From Lactobacillus taiwanensis DSM 21401 (GTDB taxonomy: Bacteria; Bacillota; Bacilli; Lactobacillales; Lactobacillaceae), in assembly GCF_001436695.1 (NCBI RefSeq), contig NZ_AYZG01000051.1, forward strand, positions 436,387-500,386: a stretch of 64,000 nt of DNA, read 5' to 3'. The notes beneath the pieces were generated by a model that was given only the letters and a program-made list of their open reading frames with translations, was not told the DNA's origin and searched no databases. The position numbers were made by a program, and so were the translations under genes. How positions within the stretch are numbered: the first letter of the stretch is position 1; every line of letters begins with the position of its first letter. Positions 9,823 through 18,001 of the stretch are shown one piece after another.

Positions 9823-9851
9823 AAAATATTCCTTATTAAAAGGAGTATTTT
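9823..9851 (+). promoter_or_regulatory. Hairpin sequestering the ribosome site of the LTA-synthase-like gene
   Basis: Bases 9823-9834 pair with 9840-9851 (12 bp, one G-U) around a 5-base loop. The AAGGAG ribosome site (9840-9845) lies wholly within the 3' arm, nine bases before the GTG start. Confidence 0.6.
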
Positions 9852-9854
9852 AGC

Positions 9855-12047
9855 GTGAATAAAACAAAACGTAATTTTTGGCAAACTAGAATTGGATTTC
9901 TAACAATCCTTACTCTTTGCTTCTGGGCAAAGTATATGTATGCAGCTTACTTTGATTTTAAACTCGGACTAGGTGATCCATATCAACACTTCATAGTTTG
10001 GCTAACGCCCTTAGGAACGTGTATTATCATTTTAAGCTTAGGTCTCTACTTCTCTAAGCCACTTGTTTCCTATATGGCTATGCTAGTTTTGGATACATTA
10101 AATACAATCTTGCTTTTTGCAAACGTAATTTACTACCGACAATTTTCAGATTTTTTAACTAGCAAAACTGTTCAAAATACCGACAAAGTTTCACAAGGTT
10201 TAGGAAAAAGTACAGTTGCTTTATTGCATCCCAGTGATATCTTTCTTTGGTTAGATATAATCATCATTATCATCTTATTGATCTTAAAAGTAATCAAAAT
10301 TGATCCACGCAAGTACGGCTTTAAACGACCTTTTGCTGTCTCATCTTTCGGAGTTTTCATGCTAACACTAAATATGTTTCTAGCAGAAACTTCTCGTCCT
10401 AGATTACTGAGAAATACTTTTGATCGTTCTTATGTAGTCAAGTACTTAGGAATTGATACTTATTCAGTTTATGATCTATTAAAGAGTGCTCAATCAAATC
10501 AAGTTAAAAAGAATGCTAATGCTGAAGACATCAACGAAGTCTTAGACTTTACCAAGAAAAATTATGCTAAAGCTAATCCACAATATTTTAGTAAAGCCAA
10601 AGGCAAAAATGTTATTGTCCTACACTTAGAGAGTTTCCAGCAGTTTTTAATTGGACTAAAGGTTAATGGTCAAGAAGTCACTCCTTTTCTAAATTCGCTA
10701 TATCATAATAAAGATACTGTTAGTTTCAGTAATTTCTATCATCAAGTAGGATTAGGTAGAACTAGTGACGCGGAAAACATGCTTGAAACGGGAACATATG
10801 GCATTTCAGATGGTTCTCTTTTCTCATCTTTAGGTTCTGAAAATACTTTTCAGGGTGCTCCACAAATTATGAGACAAAGTGGTTACACGTCTGCCGTTTT
10901 CCATGGAAATACCGGGACCTTTTGGAACCGTAATGAAGTATATAAAAACTTAGGCTATAATTACTTCTTTGATGCGAATTATTTCTCTCAAAAGAAAAAC
11001 GACAAAATTGGCTATGGTTTAAAGGATAAGTTGTTATTTAGTCAAAGTATCAAATACCTTGAACAAATGCAGCAACCTTTCTATGTGAAGTACTTAACTG
11101 TTACTAATCACATTCCATTCCAAATGGATCAGGAAGATAAAGACAATAATTTTACTACTACCAATACTTCAAATACAACAATAAATAATTATTTTGAAAC
11201 TGCTCATTACCTTGATCAATCAGTAAAAGAATTCTTTGATTACTTAAAAAAGAGTGGTCTAGATAAAAATACGATGGTCATTTTGTATGGCGATCACTAT
11301 GGTGTTGGTAGTTCAGATGATGAATTATCAGCTCTTGCCCCAGTATTAGGTAAAGACTTCAATAAATGGACATCTTACGACACAACAGAACTTCAAAAAG
11401 TACCATTCATGATTCATATGGATGGTATCAAGGGAAAAGTTGACAATAAAATTAGTGGTGAAATTGATGTTCTTCCTACTCTTCTTCACTTACTAGGAAT
11501 TTCTAACAAAAATTATATCCAATTTGGTCAAGATCTATTCTCAAAGCAATATCGTCAAATAGTTGTCTTTAGAAACGGTACAATTGTTACACCAAAATAT
11601 ATAATTATTGGCGGAAAGGGAATTAAGGGAACCATTTATAACCATCAAACAGGCGAGAAAATTACTAAATTTACTAAGAAACAAAAAGATGAAATTAATA
11701 ATTTAGTTGAATATGGACATAATTCGCTTCACTACTCCGACTTATTAAATAATCATAATCTTTTGCGTTTCTATACCCCTGCTGGATTCATTCCAACTAA
11801 TCCAAATGAATTTGATTATAAAGTCAACTATCAAAGAATGCTTAAATTAAGAAAAGATCTCCGTAATAAATCTACCTCTCTTTATTCTCAACATAAGGGA
11901 ACGACTACTGATCTTTATACTACCGATGCGCCAGAAACTAATAAAGATGAAATCAACAATGTTCCTGAAAATATTCAATCTGCTGTTAGTGATAAAAATA
12001 AAAATAGCTCTGATAATTCTCCAGAAAAAGATAATCCCGATAAATAA
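9855..12047 (+). CDS. Lipoteichoic-acid-synthase-family sulfatase (LtaS-like)
   Basis: A polytopic membrane enzyme of the LtaS family, which polymerises glycerol-phosphate from phosphatidylglycerol on the outer face. Five membrane helices (to about residue 180) precede an extracellular sulfatase fold with E259 (HLES), catalytic T303 (GRTSDAEN) and the YGDHYG metal motif near 480. It is longer than typical LtaS (about 650) because of a hydrophilic, Asp/Asn-rich tail after residue 640. The GTG start at 9855 is set by AAGGAG, which is buried in a hairpin. It could be the main synthase, a primase or a paralogue; the sequence does not decide. Confidence 0.85.
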   Translation: MNKTKRNFWQTRIGFLTILTLCFWAKYMYAAYFDFKLGLGDPYQHFIVWLTPLGTCIIILSLGLYFSKPLVSYMAMLVLDTLNTILLFANVIYYRQFSDFLTSKTVQNTDKVSQGLGKSTVALLHPSDIFLWLDIIIIIILLILKVIKIDPRKYGFKRPFAVSSFGVFMLTLNMFLAETSRPRLLRNTFDRSYVVKYLGIDTYSVYDLLKSAQSNQVKKNANAEDINEVLDFTKKNYAKANPQYFSKAKGKNVIVLHLESFQQFLIGLKVNGQEVTPFLNSLYHNKDTVSFSNFYHQVGLGRTSDAENMLETGTYGISDGSLFSSLGSENTFQGAPQIMRQSGYTSAVFHGNTGTFWNRNEVYKNLGYNYFFDANYFSQKKNDKIGYGLKDKLLFSQSIKYLEQMQQPFYVKYLTVTNHIPFQMDQEDKDNNFTTTNTSNTTINNYFETAHYLDQSVKEFFDYLKKSGLDKNTMVILYGDHYGVGSSDDELSALAPVLGKDFNKWTSYDTTELQKVPFMIHMDGIKGKVDNKISGEIDVLPTLLHLLGISNKNYIQFGQDLFSKQYRQIVVFRNGTIVTPKYIIIGGKGIKGTIYNHQTGEKITKFTKKQKDEINNLVEYGHNSLHYSDLLNNHNLLRFYTPAGFIPTNPNEFDYKVNYQRMLKLRKDLRNKSTSLYSQHKGTTTDLYTTDAPETNKDEINNVPENIQSAVSDKNKNSSDNSPEKDNPDK

Positions 12048-12050
12048 GCA

Positions 12051-12090
12051 TAAAAGGTCAGTACTTATTAGTCTAAGTACTGACCTTTTA
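12051..12090. terminator. Bidirectional terminator
   Basis: A stem of about 17 bp (TAAAAGGTCAGTACTTA and its complement) with a 6-base loop and A/T tracts on both sides. It ends both the LtaS-like gene and the convergent histidine kinase gene. Confidence 0.92.
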
Positions 12091-12091
12091 T

Positions 12092-13543
12092 TTAGTCTCT
12101 AATAAATTCTTTATACCCTTTATCATACAAAGTTACAGTAAATTGAGCTCCCTTTCCCGGTTGTGAGTCCACATCAATTTTACCGCCGTGCTGTTTAATA
12201 AGAGATAAAACAATTGAAAGTCCCAATCCTGATTCTCCAGAACCAATTTTAGCTCTAGAAGGATCTGCTTTATAAAACCTTTCAAAAATATACTTCATTT
12301 GTTTCTTATTCATTCCAATTCCTGTATCAGCTACTCTAAATTGAGCTGCATGCTCAATTCGCTTACCGGAAATTATAATTTTACCATTTTCAGTAAATTG
12401 TAAAGCATTCTGAACTAGATTTACCATTATTTGAGTAAATCTATCTTTATCAGCATAAACTTCTACTTCTGAAGGACAGTTAAGAATTAACTCATCATTT
12501 TTTTCAATAGCTTTTTGCTTCATTTGAGTTAAAAGATTTGTCAAAATTTCAGTTGCATTAAACTTTGACTGAATTAAACTAATTTTATTATTTCGAATTT
12601 TTTCATAATCCAAATTTTCATTTACAAGTCTAATTAATCGTTTAGTTTCACTATGCATTAAAGCAATGGATTTAGGTTTAGCCTCTTCAGGAATCGCATC
12701 ATATTCAAAGCCTTCCAATAATCCATTAATTGTCGTTAAAGGTGTACGCATTTCGTGAGCTGCATCTGCCATAAATTGCTCTCGTCTTTTCTCTTGAGCT
12801 TTAATTTCATCATTTGATTCTCTTAATGCATTAACCATAATATTAAAATTACGTGCTAAATCATCAATCTCATCCGTATCCTTATGTTTCAAATGAACAT
12901 TAAAATCACCTTGAGCAACCTTTTTAGTACCACTAGACAACAACTTGATTTTTCTAGAAATATAATAAGATAAAGCAAAACTAATTAGCCCACCGATAAC
13001 TAAGGAACTGAGTAAAGCAGTAACTAAATTATGTTTTTCTCGTACAATCATTTGTTCAACATTCTGAACTCTTGATCCAATCCAAATAACGCCAACCAGC
13101 TTTCCTTTACTACGCCAAGGAACAATTACACTAGTATAAGCATCCTTACTAGAAAAAGAACTTATTTGCTCATCTTCATGGTCATTTCTAATTCTAATTG
13201 TCTTTCCATTTTTTAATTGCTTAAAAAGTTTTTTAGGAAGAGCCCAATTCATCGTAGTTTCGGGATAAACCTGTCGATTTTTATTATTAAAAATGCGAAG
13301 ATGTAAATCTTCGCTTTCCATTACTACCTGTAAATTTTTTAAAAATTTAGCATCCAATTCATGTCGTGGATTATCTTTAGCTAAAGCTAATTTTCCAATT
13401 GAAGTTCCATAACCCTCTAAACGTGAATAGCTTTGAGAATATGCTTGAATGGTCGCAAAATGAATAGTCGATGAACCAATAATTATGATACTAGTAATAA
13501 TTACTAGTAAAAAACCTAGCATTTCTTGATAGAATAGTTTCAA
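12092..13543 (-). CDS. Sensor histidine kinase
   Basis: A membrane sensor kinase. TM1 is at residues 8-27, an extracellular sensor domain at about 30-172, TM2 at 173-194, a HAMP linker at 195-248, phospho-acceptor His263 in DAAHEMRTPL, then the N box (NLVQNALQF), DTGIGM and GESGLGLSIV of the ATPase domain. It starts 3 bases after the response regulator, so the two form one system. The signal is unknown; the domain order resembles WalK-like or CpxA-like envelope sensors. Confidence 0.93.
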   Translation of the reverse strand: MKLFYQEMLGFLLVIITSIIIIGSSTIHFATIQAYSQSYSRLEGYGTSIGKLALAKDNPRHELDAKFLKNLQVVMESEDLHLRIFNNKNRQVYPETTMNWALPKKLFKQLKNGKTIRIRNDHEDEQISSFSSKDAYTSVIVPWRSKGKLVGVIWIGSRVQNVEQMIVREKHNLVTALLSSLVIGGLISFALSYYISRKIKLLSSGTKKVAQGDFNVHLKHKDTDEIDDLARNFNIMVNALRESNDEIKAQEKRREQFMADAAHEMRTPLTTINGLLEGFEYDAIPEEAKPKSIALMHSETKRLIRLVNENLDYEKIRNNKISLIQSKFNATEILTNLLTQMKQKAIEKNDELILNCPSEVEVYADKDRFTQIMVNLVQNALQFTENGKIIISGKRIEHAAQFRVADTGIGMNKKQMKYIFERFYKADPSRAKIGSGESGLGLSIVLSLIKQHGGKIDVDSQPGKGAQFTVTLYDKGYKEFIRD

Positions 13544-13546
13544 TTT

Positions 13547-14257
13547 CTATACCTCAGAATCATCAAATTTGTACCCTACGCCCCAAACAGTTTGAACTAC
13601 TTGTGGACCAGCTTTTTCTAACTTTTGACGCAACTTTTTTATATGAGCATCAACAGTTCTTTCTTCACCGAAAAATTCATAGCCCCAAACTAGTTCCAAT
13701 AACTTATCTCTTGAAAAGACTTGTTTTGGTTTTTGAGCCATAGTGTACAAAAGATCAAATTCTTTTGGCGTTAACCCTTCAACAAGTTTACCATCAAAAC
13801 GGACTTCTCGGCGATCTTCTGAAATTTCTAAATGCTTAGTAACAACATCATACTTTACCCCATTAGAAGCATACATATCTTTTTCTAAGTGACTTCTACG
13901 GTATAAAGCTTTAATCCGAGCAATTAAGGCTAATGGACTAAATGGTTTAGTAACATATTCATCAGCACCAATTCCTAAACCCAAAATTTGATCACTTTCT
14001 GAGTCACGAGCCGTAAGCATAATTATTGGAATTGATAAGGAAATAGCTCTAATTTCTTTAGCTACTTCCATACCATCTTTTTTAGGTAAGTTAAGATCCA
14101 GCGTAACTATATCATAAGAATCTGGAGCTTTTTTAAACATTTCAACAGCTTCTACTCCATCTTTAGCTATATCAACATCCCATTGTTCTTTACTAAAGAA
14201 CATCTTCATCATTTCTGCAACAGAATTGTCATCTTCAACCATTAAAATTTTTAGCAT
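13547..14257 (-). CDS. OmpR/PhoB-family response regulator
   Basis: An N-terminal receiver with the acidic pair (EDD) at 8-10, phospho-acceptor D54 in TLDLNLP and a KPF motif, then a C-terminal winged-helix DNA-binding domain (residues about 135-232) ending YKFD. Its ATG shares a base with the stop of the upstream SdpI-like gene (TAATG), so translation is coupled. It is the partner of the kinase at 12092-13543. Confidence 0.94.
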   Translation of the reverse strand: MLKILMVEDDNSVAEMMKMFFSKEQWDVDIAKDGVEAVEMFKKAPDSYDIVTLDLNLPKKDGMEVAKEIRAISLSIPIIMLTARDSESDQILGLGIGADEYVTKPFSPLALIARIKALYRRSHLEKDMYASNGVKYDVVTKHLEISEDRREVRFDGKLVEGLTPKEFDLLYTMAQKPKQVFSRDKLLELVWGYEFFGEERTVDAHIKKLRQKLEKAGPQVVQTVWGVGYKFDDSEV

Positions 14258-14667
14258 TATTTGTCCTTAAATCCCTTTACTTTAGTATGTTTTATTTTAT
14301 CCGGTTCAATATAATCATATGGCAACTCATGACGAGCGCGTAAAAAAGATTGTAGTTTCTTTTCAGTCATAATTATCGGGGCCAAAATAAACAAATAAAA
14401 GGTAAGTAGCCAGATTAAGAAATAACGATCCCAATGTAACAAATGGATAACTACGCCTAATAAAAACTGAATTATACCAAAAAGCATAAAGTAATTCCTT
14501 GCTACTTTTTGTGCATATTTATAACTAGCTTCATTAACTGAAGCTAAATAAGACATGTATCCGTAAATTCGATTTGGATTAGGTGAAGGAGCAATAAGCC
14601 AAATGACTCCGATTACAAACATTATTACCCCGCAACCAATATATATCATTTGACCAACTCCATTCAT
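14257..14667 (-). CDS. SdpI-like small membrane protein
   Basis: A 136-residue membrane protein with three or four hydrophobic segments and the pattern N-R-I-Y-G-Y followed by W/Y-A-Q (residues 32-55), which resembles the SdpI/YhfL family. SdpI gives immunity to the SdpC toxin in Bacillus and is sensed by a regulator; here it leads a two-component operon and could be its sensor partner or target. Family assignment is moderate. Confidence 0.6.
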   Translation of the reverse strand: MNGVGQMIYIGCGVIMFVIGVIWLIAPSPNPNRIYGYMSYLASVNEASYKYAQKVARNYFMLFGIIQFLLGVVIHLLHWDRYFLIWLLTFYLFILAPIIMTEKKLQSFLRARHELPYDYIEPDKIKHTKVKGFKDK

Positions 14668-14673
14668 TTAAAA

Positions 14674-15639
14674 TTATTCTTTACCAGGAGCTGAAATTAC
14701 TAAACGTAAATTACCGCTAAAACTAAAGTCCTTCATATCATTAGGAATAATAAAGTTACTACCCAATTTGATATCGTATTCTTTGCCATCTGCGATAAAC
14801 TTACCATCGCCTTTAATTACAGAAACTAAAAGATATGGGTGATCATTTAAACTCCAACTAAATTCTCCATCAACATCAATTTGCCACAAATAAAAATGAG
14901 GCGACATTGGTGGCTGAGCCAAAGTGGTTATCTTTGCATCTCCAACAGTTTCTGACGTAATTTTCAGCTTCGGGTCTTTATGTGGTACTTGAATAGTATC
15001 AAGAGATTGCTTAATATGCAACTCTCTCTTCTTACCAGTTTTCTTATCTACTCGGTCCCAATCATACAACCTATAGGTTACATCACTTGATTGTTGGGTT
15101 TCAATAACCATAATCCCTTTTGTTAAAGCATGAACCGTACCAGATGGAACATATAAAAAGTCTCCCTCTTTTACTGGTACATATCGTAAAAGCTTGGACC
15201 ATTTTCCATCTTTAATCCACTTTTCAAGTTCTTCCTTACTTTTTGCATTGTGCCCATAGATAAGTTTAGCACCAGGTTCTGCATGAAGCACATACCAACT
15301 TTCAGTTTTTCCAGAATCATTTTCATGAATTCTAGCGTAATCATCATCTGGGTGGACTTGAACAGATAAATTATCATTTGCATCTAAAAATTTAACTAAT
15401 AAAGGAAATTCCTTAGCTTTCGGATTGCCAAATAACTCTGGGTGTTCTAAATATACCTCTCGTAATGTCTTGCCTTTTAATGGACCAGCATTCACAGTTG
15501 AAGCATCATCTTTATAGCCCGAAATTACCCAAGCTTCTCCAACTTTTCCATCAGGAATATCATATCCTAAAACAGTATTTAATTTACGACCACCCCAAAT
15601 TTTTGGTCGAAAATAGGGCGTTAAAAATAATGGTTCCAT
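14674..15639 (-). CDS. manA: Mannose-6-phosphate isomerase, class I
   Basis: Interconverts mannose-6-phosphate and fructose-6-phosphate. The zinc ligands are visible: Q and H in SVQVHPDDDYA, E in TESWYV and the later H in VPSGTVHAL. The 321-residue length is that of the short Firmicute form. Its ribosome site lies in the 3' arm of a terminator-like hairpin (15636-15684) that follows the upstream gene. Confidence 0.95.
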   Translation of the reverse strand: MEPLFLTPYFRPKIWGGRKLNTVLGYDIPDGKVGEAWVISGYKDDASTVNAGPLKGKTLREVYLEHPELFGNPKAKEFPLLVKFLDANDNLSVQVHPDDDYARIHENDSGKTESWYVLHAEPGAKLIYGHNAKSKEELEKWIKDGKWSKLLRYVPVKEGDFLYVPSGTVHALTKGIMVIETQQSSDVTYRLYDWDRVDKKTGKKRELHIKQSLDTIQVPHKDPKLKITSETVGDAKITTLAQPPMSPHFYLWQIDVDGEFSWSLNDHPYLLVSVIKGDGKFIADGKEYDIKLGSNFIIPNDMKDFSFSGNLRLVISAPGKE

Positions 15640-15684
15640 AAAAAATCACCTCAATAAAAGTATATATCTTTTTGAGATGATTTT
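15636..15684 (-). promoter_or_regulatory. Terminator hairpin overlapping the manA ribosome site and start
   Basis: On the minus strand AAAATCATCTCAA pairs with TTGAGGTGATTTT (13 bp, one G-U) around a 17-base loop, and the T-run abuts the manA ATG. The GAGGTGA ribosome site is in the 3' arm. A possible -10 (TATACT) lies in the loop, so a manA transcript starting after the 5' arm would have a free ribosome site. Confidence 0.6.
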
Positions 15685-15698
15685 GAAACCACTTTCAG

Positions 15699-16865
15699 CT
15701 ATTTTTTTGAATATTTTTTAATTCCAATAATTAACCTACTGATTCCATCTTCTACCATTGACTTAGGAGAAGCTAAATTTATCCGTAAAAACTCATTACC
15801 ATTTCCGCGATATATACGACCAGCAGACACAATTAAACCAGTCTCTTTTCGAAGATATGCAGCTAATCTGTAACTGTCATGAGTAATCTTGCTTACATCT
15901 AGCCACATTAAATAAGTAGCCGGGCCAGAAACAATTTTTACATTTTCTAATTGGCTAGTAATTTTCTTTTCGACATAGGCGAAATTATTGTCAATTACTG
16001 CTAATAACTCATGCAACCAATTAAATCCTTCCGTATAAGCGGCAATTATCGCTGGAATAGCTAAAAGATTAGGTTCAGCTAATTCATCGCTATTTAATCC
16101 GCGATTAATGATATCACGTAAATTATTATCAGGAATAATCACAGTTGCGGCATGAAGGGCAGCAACATTAAAAGTTTTACTTGGAGATACCAAACTAATT
16201 ACATTGCTTCTTAAGGGTTCAGTAATAGAAAAAGCAGGTGTATATTTGACATTATTACGCACTAAGTCCCCATGAATCTCATCAGACAGAAGAATTACAT
16301 TATTTTCTTGGCATAGAGACGCAATTCTTTCTACTTCGCTCTTTTTCCATATAATTCCTGTAGGATTATGCGGATTGCAGAAAATCATCAAAGTAGTTAA
16401 GGGATTAGCCAGCCTTTCTTCTAAATCTTGCCAATTAATTTCATATTTACCATTACTATAAATTAAATCATTTGATAATACATGGCGACCATTATTTTCA
16501 ATAGAATTATAAAAAATATTGTAAACCGGCTCTTGCACTAATACATTATCGCCGATATGAGAAACACGTCTAACAATTGATGAGATAGCTGGAACTACTC
16601 CAGTAGCAAAAATCGTCCAGTTTGGTTCAGCTTTTGCACCATGCTCTAACTGATACCAATGACTTACTGCATTAAAATAATCGGCTCCTGCTTCTTCATC
16701 GCCAAAGGCTCCCAGTTCAAGTTTTTCATGCATTGCTAAAACAATTTCAGATGCTGTTTTAAAATCCATGTCCGCAATCGACATTGGTAATTCACTATCT
16801 TTAACGTTCCACTTAACTGAATCTGTATGCCGCCGATTTATCACGGTTGTAAAATCATAGTTCAA
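15699..16865 (-). CDS. MalY/PatB-type PLP aminotransferase (cystathionine beta-lyase)
   Basis: A fold-type I PLP enzyme that probably cleaves C-S bonds of cystathionine or cysteine conjugates. The Schiff-base lysine is in SPSKTFNVAALHAA, the substrate-binding CNPHNPTG stretch is intact, and the C-terminal R is in EFLRINLA. The length of 388 is normal. It starts 3 bases after the stop of the (broken) DUF3737 gene, so they were one operon. Confidence 0.9.
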   Translation of the reverse strand: MNYDFTTVINRRHTDSVKWNVKDSELPMSIADMDFKTASEIVLAMHEKLELGAFGDEEAGADYFNAVSHWYQLEHGAKAEPNWTIFATGVVPAISSIVRRVSHIGDNVLVQEPVYNIFYNSIENNGRHVLSNDLIYSNGKYEINWQDLEERLANPLTTLMIFCNPHNPTGIIWKKSEVERIASLCQENNVILLSDEIHGDLVRNNVKYTPAFSITEPLRSNVISLVSPSKTFNVAALHAATVIIPDNNLRDIINRGLNSDELAEPNLLAIPAIIAAYTEGFNWLHELLAVIDNNFAYVEKKITSQLENVKIVSGPATYLMWLDVSKITHDSYRLAAYLRKETGLIVSAGRIYRGNGNEFLRINLASPKSMVEDGISRLIIGIKKYSKK

Positions 16866-16867
16866 TT

Positions 16868-17759
16868 TTATTCATCCTCTTGATTTTGATCAGAAACTGA
16901 AACTTTTTTATCGATTGCTTCCTCCGAGACAATCTTAGTATCACGAGAATCCACCTTTGCTGGATCAATAATTAATGTTTCAATCTTCTTCGCTTTAATT
17001 ACTCCAGAAATAGGATTTTTAACGCTCGTAATCTTACTCTTGATAGTTGCGTTAATGTTACTACATTTTTCAAAGGCTAAAGTCGTCTGATTTAAAATAC
17101 AGTTTTCTAAAGTAACATGATCCATGTAGCAAAGCCCTTGATCACTTTCAATAGTACAATCTCTGAAAAGAATATTGCTACTATTCCAGCTTAAATATTC
17201 CCCATCTATTTGACAATTAATTAAAGTTACATTCTCACAAGTCCAAAATGCATCTTTAGATACAAAACTACAATTCTTACAAACAATATTTTTAGCACCA
17301 TCAAAAACGTAGTTTCCAATCACGCACACATTTTCCATATAGATGTCAGAACTATCTTTTCCGAAATAGTCACCATTAATCTCAGTATTTTTAATAGTAA
17401 TATCCTCACAAGTCCACATTGTTTCTTCAGCATCAGAAAAGAATACACGATCTAAAAAAACGTGCTTACATCTTCTAAATAATTTAGGAGCTTGTAAATT
17501 TGAGTTTTTAATTGAAATATTATTAGTGTACCAAATACCACTTCTAGAAATTGTTTCAAAGGTACTGTCAGTAACTTTAATATTGTTTGCAATACCATAA
17601 AGGATATTTATATTTAAAAATATTAGCTTTTATGTCTAAATTATACGTTTCTTTTAGAGACGATTCTCCTTCATCCAAAATAGCATTCTCTAAAATTGCG
17701 TCCGAAAGACCATATAAAGCCCTTTCTCCTTCAAAATATTTTTCTTTAATTTCTTGCAT
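16868..17759 (-). pseudogene. DUF3737-family protein gene, frameshifted
   Basis: Two frames make one DUF3737 protein, a right-handed pentapeptide-like repeat protein of unknown function. The N-terminal part starts at ATG 17759 and runs to WYCKQY then a stop at 17577. The rest (IKVTDSTF onwards) continues in the next frame to 16868. Removing one base near 17591 restores WYANNIKVTD in a single frame of about 296 codons. The site is not a classical slippery heptamer. Either a real 1-base insertion or a read error. Confidence 0.85.
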
Positions 17760-17961
17760 AAATTTTCTCTTTATTAAACTCTTTCAACTATTTAGTCTAA
17801 ATTATGAAAAGTAAATGTCTAATATTTGCTAGCCATAATGAAATATATTTTTATGCTATAGCTTGGCTTTTCACTAAGATTACTTTTCAAATTTATTATA
17901 GGAAAAGATAATTTTGAGAAAATTTACAGTTTTTCATACTAGAATAAATTATATTTATAGC
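17760..17961. other. Intergenic region, no gene found
   Basis: About 200 bases of AT-rich sequence upstream of the DUF3737 gene and downstream of the inulosucrase gene. I see no open frame with a ribosome site; it presumably contains the promoter of the DUF3737-malY operon. Confidence 0.5.
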
Positions 17962-17997
17962 AAAAAAGATGAGTCATATTAAAACTCATCTTTTTTT
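17962..17997. terminator. Terminator after the inulosucrase gene
   Basis: A 13-bp perfect stem (AAAAAAGATGAGT and its complement) with a 9-base loop and a T tract, 5 bases after the inulosucrase stop codon. Confidence 0.9.
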
Positions 17998-18001
17998 AAA
18001 T

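Noticed and set aside
10172-10360. Minus-strand 62-codon frame
   Set aside because: Antisense to the membrane domain of the LtaS-like gene; no ribosome site.
17577-17600. Programmed frameshift in DUF3737
   Set aside because: No X XXY YYZ heptamer at the shift point and no known need for a fusion; a lesion or read error is more likely.
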